A stretch of DNA of 64,000 nt, from assembly GCF_029227915.1 (NCBI RefSeq), contig NC_079882.1, positions 29,750,001 to 29,814,000 on the forward strand. The letters are read 5' to 3'. Positions 60,107 to 64,000 of the stretch are shown piece by piece. Below the pieces are notes generated by a model. The model was given only the letters and a program-made list of their open reading frames with translations, was not told the DNA's origin and did not search any database. The stretch is from Hydractinia symbiolongicarpus (taxonomy: Eukaryota; Cnidaria; Hydrozoa; Anthoathecata; Hydractiniidae). A program made the position numbers and the translations under genes. Numbering within the stretch: position 1 is the stretch's first letter; every line of letters begins with the position of its first letter.

Positions 60107-60639
60107 GATTCTCCTAATACGAAACAAATATACAACTTTAAACTGAAATAGGAAACAATAAATCAGATACCGTCATTTTAGAAAAAAATTGATGAATCTT
60201 GCAAAATCTCTGCGTTGATCAATAAAAAATATTGCATCTTACAAAATATTTAATTTATTTCGATTTTATGCTCTCCAAATATTTTTTTAATACTCGAAGG
60301 CTTAAAACAAAAATGAAATTGTTCCTTAAATTATTAAATACTGTTAAATATTCAAATTTATAAATAGAAAAAATAGATTCTTTTTCTACTCTATTCAAAC
60401 GATTTAATAATTTCATTAATTTTAGAACCCAATATAACACAAAGGGAAGCTTTACAAGCTCGAATATTAGATAAAAATGTATCTTTACGTCAGAGAAATG
60501 TGTTAAAATAAATTCTTCTTGTTGAATTAATTTTTAAACTTGGCTTTCTCATGATTTTTAATTTCTCTCATAATACGATAGTTATGTTGTGGTATATTAC
60601 TTAAACAAAGTATTAATACACAATAATATTGCTGTAGCT
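60107..60639. promoter_or_regulatory. Shared upstream region of two divergent receptor genes
   Basis: 533 bp lie between the start codons of the two receptor genes. It must contain both 5' UTRs and probably both promoters. The sequence is AT-rich and no specific transcription factor site can be claimed. Confidence 0.45.
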
Positions 60640-63144
60640 ATGTTTGGAAAGCATTTTTGGCATGCTCAAGTAATTTTGATTTTTCAATTTCATTTTACTA
60701 ATACAGGTAATAATTTTTTTTGTGGGAATGCAACCATCTTCTATCTTTTATGTTACATACATGTTCTGCTATAAGAAACTAGATTATGAAAACACTTTGA
60801 GATTTTATTTTTGCCAAAAATTAAGAACATATTAAGAACGCACTCAGCCTGAGTATTACTAGAAAACAAGTTACTTCTTAAAAATTTTCTCTTTTTTTAA
60901 AAGTAGAAATACATGTATAAAGTTAGATAACTTGAACTATGTTTTCTCTAATTCTATGAAATCTACATCATCATTCGTATTTTCAGAAGAGGGTGTATAA
61001 GAACATTAGAGATTGTAAATGTCTCACGGGAAGAAGGGTGTTATCCAAAATGCGTACATTCGTGTACAAGGGTGGGGCAGTATGTTGAAGGTATGATGCG
61101 CGCACATCTGGTCGATTATCTGAAAGAGGTCTGGGGACGACAATGACGTAAATACATGCTTTCACTATCTTTAAATCAGTGTGTACGTGATTCTTTTGCT
61201 AAACACTTTGTGAATTTTATCTTAGTTTAAAATACGCCCCCTTTAATTTAAACTTTAAGGGGCGGCACTTCTCAAAAAGAGGTGCAATAAAACTGTGGTG
61301 CTTACAGACATTTGTCAACTTCCTAGACAAAAAAAATGCAAAACCAGCCTACTAAAAGACAAAAAAAGGAAGCAAACTTAAAAAGGGCGGTGCTAATTAA
61401 AAATAAAGGAATGACGATTGTCAGAGCAACAACACTAATTTTAATGTAAAAAGTTCACGAAAGTCACTAGCCCCTAAATCATTTTCCCGCAAATATAATG
61501 TTTTATCTGAAAGTTGTTATCCCAACAGACAGAATTACAGAATTGTTTCAGAACAATTGTTAGTATCTGTAACTCTTTAGACTCTGCACATGATGTCGAT
61601 CGCTTATTGACAGCAGCAGCAGACCAATTCTATCCAATAAACTCCGCTAAAGCAACAGTTGACGAAAGCAAACCGAAAGATGCTGATGATATTAGAAGTT
61701 TTCAGCAAACTGAAAAGTCTCAGCGCAAGCGAAGATCAGTAGACATTAAAAATTTCACTACTGAGTATGACGAAGTAAAATTAGTGAAATATTTATTAAA
61801 TACTTACAAGAAAGATGTTCGCCCTGTGTTGAATAAATCGGATGCCGTGCAAATTGTTTTCGGAATGGCCTACACTCAATTACTTGATTTGGTAGGTGTA
61901 CTGATTGTTGTCCCTCCCTCATGGATTCGCCTACCACATATCACCCAACACTTTATTCTGCTAAAAAAACTTAGTGCAACTATTTTGTAGGAAAAAAGAA
62001 ATTGTTCATATATGGTGCTGATTTTCGTTGTTCGGAGAAAATGAATGGTTACGTCAGAAAATGCAATGAAACAATTTTGTATTCTTTATGATTTAGGATG
62101 AGAAGAATCAGGTTCTTGTCAGTAATGTTTGGATTAGAATGGTGAGCATTTGAATATGTTGAATTGTTGGTATAACATCTTATGAGTTGTTGCCTCTGAC
62201 AAAATTCTTAAAATTATAACTTTAAAACACTTTTTAGCTCTGGTATAATCACCTACTGAAATGGAACAAAGAAGATTTTGGAGGCATTGAAAGTATCAAT
62301 ATAGATCCAAAAAAAATATGGCTACCTGATATTGTTCTATACAACAAGTAAGCATTGTTATAGAGCAACAAAATGTGGATTTATTTTATATACGAAAATT
62401 AAGAAATTAAAGAGATAAACTCTATAATTGTTCGCTTCAAAAATTTTGATAAAAACACCTTTGGTATTTTTAAAATTTCCCAACCTTTACCTGGCATTAA
62501 TTTAAGAGTTACGTCTACGCAGGGGACTTTTTTTCGTAAATAAGTACTCCGTTTTATCTGCAAAAATGATTGTGAAGACATTTTTAGAACTTATTATTTG
62601 AGAGGTTTATTTTAGAGGCTCGGATCTTCTACGTAATATTAGAAGTTTCAGCTTATACAAAAAATTACTTAGTGCTCTTTTAGGCACCACTGCCAACGTC
62701 GTTGCCCGTAACAACGGTTCAGGGGCCATGAGACCGTGCGGACGAGGGTAGTAATATTTTGAATGAACAAAAAATATGAAAAGAGAAGTTATTTATGCGT
62801 TTAAATCTTAGCTGACTTTTATAAGAAGAACTTATACCTTTTAGTGCCGAAGAAACACTTGGTAGCGGTCAAATGGATCAATTTAGAACAAAAGTTATTC
62901 TCCGTCACGACGGTCTAAATAAATGGTATGCTCCGACGATATTAAAAAGTCGTTGCGCTATAAACGTCGAATATTTTCCTTTTGACGATCAAAAATGCAC
63001 CTTAAAGTTCACCAGTTGGACATATGATGGATTTCGTGTGAATATCACCAACAAATCATCCAACGCCGATCTTGCATCGTACTTAGAAAGTGGAGAATTT
63101 GAACTGTTATCTGCAGAAGCTATGAGAGAAGAAGCCATCTACAC
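60640..63144 (+). CDS. Nicotinic acetylcholine receptor subunit, 5' part
   Basis: Five exons are visible: 60640-60706, 61533-61891, 62097-62141, 62238-62347 and 62845-63144 (about 293 aa). The transmembrane exon is beyond the window. Exon 1 gives a signal-like start (MFGKHFWHAQVILIFQFHF) in phase 1, matching the sister gene; it joins the second acceptor of the tandem cagacag at 61526-61532. Exon 2 carries an extra stretch of about 67 residues with two Cys and the basic site QRKRRSVD (87-90), before the usual EVKLVKYLLNTYKKDVRPV. Next come the 45-nt exon (DEKNQVLVSNVWIRM), the 110-nt exon (WLPDIVLYN), and a fused exon with the Cys loop C231-C245 (CAINVEYFPFDDQKC). The intron that splits the W codon in the neighbour gene (TG|G) is absent here. 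Alpha or non-alpha type cannot be told because loop C is not in view. Exon 1 is the least certain part. Confidence 0.88.
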
Positions 63145-64000
63145 GTAAGTGCTTTATATCTCATGTGGTCTGTATTTTTGTTATTCGCCGCTTCAGCAAA
63201 AACACATACTACACATACAAAAACTAGTCTTGTATACATCGCACTTCGTGCTTCCGTAACACGACATTTTTCTAGTGGACAGATAAACTAAATAAGGCTA
63301 TTATTATAGTCCGACGGGCAATCTCCTTTCAAGCTCCTGTTGTCTCTTTTTTAGAGAAGGTGTTAGAGAAGGTAGAAGATGCCCTAGGGACAAGGTTGTC
63401 TGTCAGGGGCACGCATGAATTGTGTTGATATTTTTGTATTATTGGCGGGATTTATAAAAGCACCTGCAGACACAAGAACCGCTCTTGTACGGATAGTTAC
63501 GAGAACGTCTGTGGCATCTTTTATCGCAATTTCACTTTTGTGTGTTAAGTTCTTCTGATTAAATAACCATTTTTTACTCCAACAAAATGCAAGTTTGATA
63601 GAAGTTTAAGACCTTATCTCGAGCGAGACGCAGAAAAAAGTTATGACATTTTAAGAACCAATCATCCTGACTAAGAACCAATCATCCTGACGAAAGTCAT
63701 GTCACATGACCAGCAACTTTACTTTGACATCTTTCTTTTGCTATGCTTATAATGATTAAAGAAAAGATCAAAAGTTTTAAGTAATAAAAATTATAATATC
63801 CAGCTTACATATTTACAGACACATCTTCTGAATTCATTACCGCCAAAATTTATCAATAAAATAAATGTTTGAAATTAGAGTAATGCAGCATCCTCGTCCC
63901 TAGGATCTCTTAGCCTCTGAGCCGTTATTACTGAGCGGTTAACAATTTTTATCGGCATCAAATTAATCAAAAGGCAAAAGTGTTAGAAAAGGTACACAAT
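63145..64000. other. Start of the intron of the second receptor gene, with repeats
   Basis: After the GTAAGT donor at 63145 no further receptor exon is seen. Dispersed fragments with GCCCTAGGGACAAGGTTG (63383) and CTGAGCCGTTATTACTGAG (63917) occur. A 17-bp near-tandem repeat AAGAACCAATCATCCTGAC is doubled at 63654-63691. Confidence 0.5.

Noticed and set aside
61498-61528. ATG at 61498 as the start of the second receptor gene
   Set aside because: It is out of frame with the receptor sequence. The upstream signal-peptide exon at 60640 joins correctly to the acceptor at 61532.

Overview
The window is AT-rich animal DNA with small exons, GT-AG introns and many interspersed repeats. Metazoan signalling genes (Src-type kinase, nicotinic receptor subunits), the repeat content and the repeat-rich short introns suggest a cnidarian, perhaps a hydrozoan. 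That placement is inference; no species marker is visible. Gene models below were built by hand from splice signals, reading phase and family resemblance.

Layout. 77-1178 (+): 3' end of a four-transmembrane PMP22/claudin-like gene. 1657-3769: a broken Penelope-like retroelement on the minus strand, with a candidate target-site duplication and inverted repeats. 4567-4966: a 400-bp TTC/GAA repeat. 5196-8680 (+): a small unidentified gene whose last exon (8438-8625) is clear, with a decayed pogo/Tigger transposon (6426-8246) inside its presumed intron. 10016-12609 (-): UFSP2, complete, 3 exons, 623 aa. 13877-25140: a transposon-dense block with two LINE families, a tRNA-derived SINE in two copies, and several MITE-like elements, some nested. 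25938-41749 (+): a 22-exon coiled-coil gene, 845 aa, resembling CCDC178. 41750-48849: mostly repeats, including a TTAA-flanked element, and one orphan reading frame. 48850-52334 (+): a complete Src-family tyrosine kinase, 508 aa, closest by motif to the Frk/Brk branch. 55560-60106 (-) and 60640 to beyond the last visible exon (+): two nicotinic acetylcholine receptor subunit genes, head to head, about 530 bp between start codons; the second runs off the window.

The protein genes do not form one pathway. UFSP2 acts in UFMylation, the kinase and receptors in signalling, and the coiled-coil protein probably in a structural or ciliary role (weak inference). The strongest linked unit is the divergent receptor pair, which could share one promoter region. 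The most unusual content is structural: the second receptor has a long N-terminal extension with an RKRR site; a Harbinger-type MITE lies in one SINE copy while a sister SINE gives the empty site; one element is full of CCTAATTAGG-like palindromes; and two intronic minisatellites may derive from a TTTCGCGAA-rich repeat family.
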